NCBI GenBank assembly: GCA_945905815.1
Contig: CAMDQH010000007.1
Coordinates: 1-64,000 of the forward strand
Direction of reading: 5' to 3'
DNA length: 64,000 nucleotides
From: Bacteriovorax stolpii
GTDB lineage: Bacteria > Bdellovibrionota > Bacteriovoracia > Bacteriovoracales > Bacteriovoracaceae
A program made the translations under genes and the position numbers. Below are positions 63,985 through 64,000 of the stretch, piece by piece. Below the pieces are notes generated by a model. That model saw only the letters and a list, made by a program, of their open reading frames with translations. It ran no database searches and was not told the DNA's origin. Within the stretch, counting starts at the first letter, position 1. The number at the start of each line of letters is the position of its first letter.

Positions 63985-64000
63985 ATAGATCCCCTAATTA

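Overview
The window reads as a contiguous stretch of chromosome from a low-GC (by eye a little under 40%) Gram-negative, diderm bacterium. LolA, a LpoA-like lipoprotein, LolA/NagZ/MreB cell-envelope genes, a lone TadC-like protein, many FHA/TPR/receiver regulators and an S10-spc-alpha ribosomal tail together suggest the Bdellovibrionota, probably the Bacteriovorax/Halobacteriovorax/Peredibacter side. That placement is an inference from gene content and style; no 16S gene is present. No IS element, prophage, CRISPR array or plasmid function was seen. Genes are packed very tightly, with many 1-4 nt overlaps.

Layout. 1-2.7 kb: a 5' piece of mutY behind a VWA-like secreted protein and an XRE regulator, divergent from a pentapeptide-repeat protein and a tiny hydrophobic peptide. 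2.8-8 kb: a secreted DUF4833-like protein, lolA, smc. 8-11 kb: a Crp/Fnr regulator with a BASS transporter, then a secreted SGNH hydrolase and an S51 (cyanophycinase-like) peptidase. 11.2-15.3 kb: two divergent ABC exporter half-transporters, one with a degenerate nucleotide-binding domain. 15.3-23.7 kb: a signalling island with a SpoIIE-type phosphatase, FecR-like protein, HD-GYP-like protein, CheY-like receiver, CheA-like PAS/HPt/ATPase kinase, STAS protein and RsbW-like ATPase: the parts of a partner-switching system beside a phosphorelay. 23.8-25.9 kb: tRNA-Pro, rdgB, rph, birA.

25.9-34.4 kb is one leftward gene string: TadC-like protein, DUF192, three FHA proteins (two with TPR-like tails), a PP2C phosphatase and a receiver with a long acidic tail. 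Upstream of it, separated by a terminator, lies mreB-PilZ-lipoprotein-nagZ (34.5-38.2 kb). 38.5-41 kb: hpt and a LpoA-like lipoprotein. 41.1-46 kb: grpE-dnaK-dnaJ with hemW. 46.1-50.1 kb: a double-domain M16 peptidase and two unknown proteins. 50.1-53.5 kb: a three-gene biotin-dependent acyl-CoA carboxylase operon, divergent from a secreted BPL_N-like protein. 53.7-58 kb: a metallophosphoesterase, a cNMP-binding protein, a sigma-54 activator and a TlpA-like thioredoxin. 58-64 kb: the end of the spc operon (rpsE-rpmD-rplO-secY-adk) and the alpha operon (infA-rpmJ-rpsM-rpsK-rpoA-rplQ), which lacks rpsD.

The most unusual points are the partner-switch/phosphorelay island with divergent genes whose start codons touch, the FHA/PP2C/TadC operon without a linked Ser/Thr kinase, and the degenerate ABC pair. 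Start sites were moved inward where a ribosome binding site, promoter or signal peptide clearly favours a later codon.
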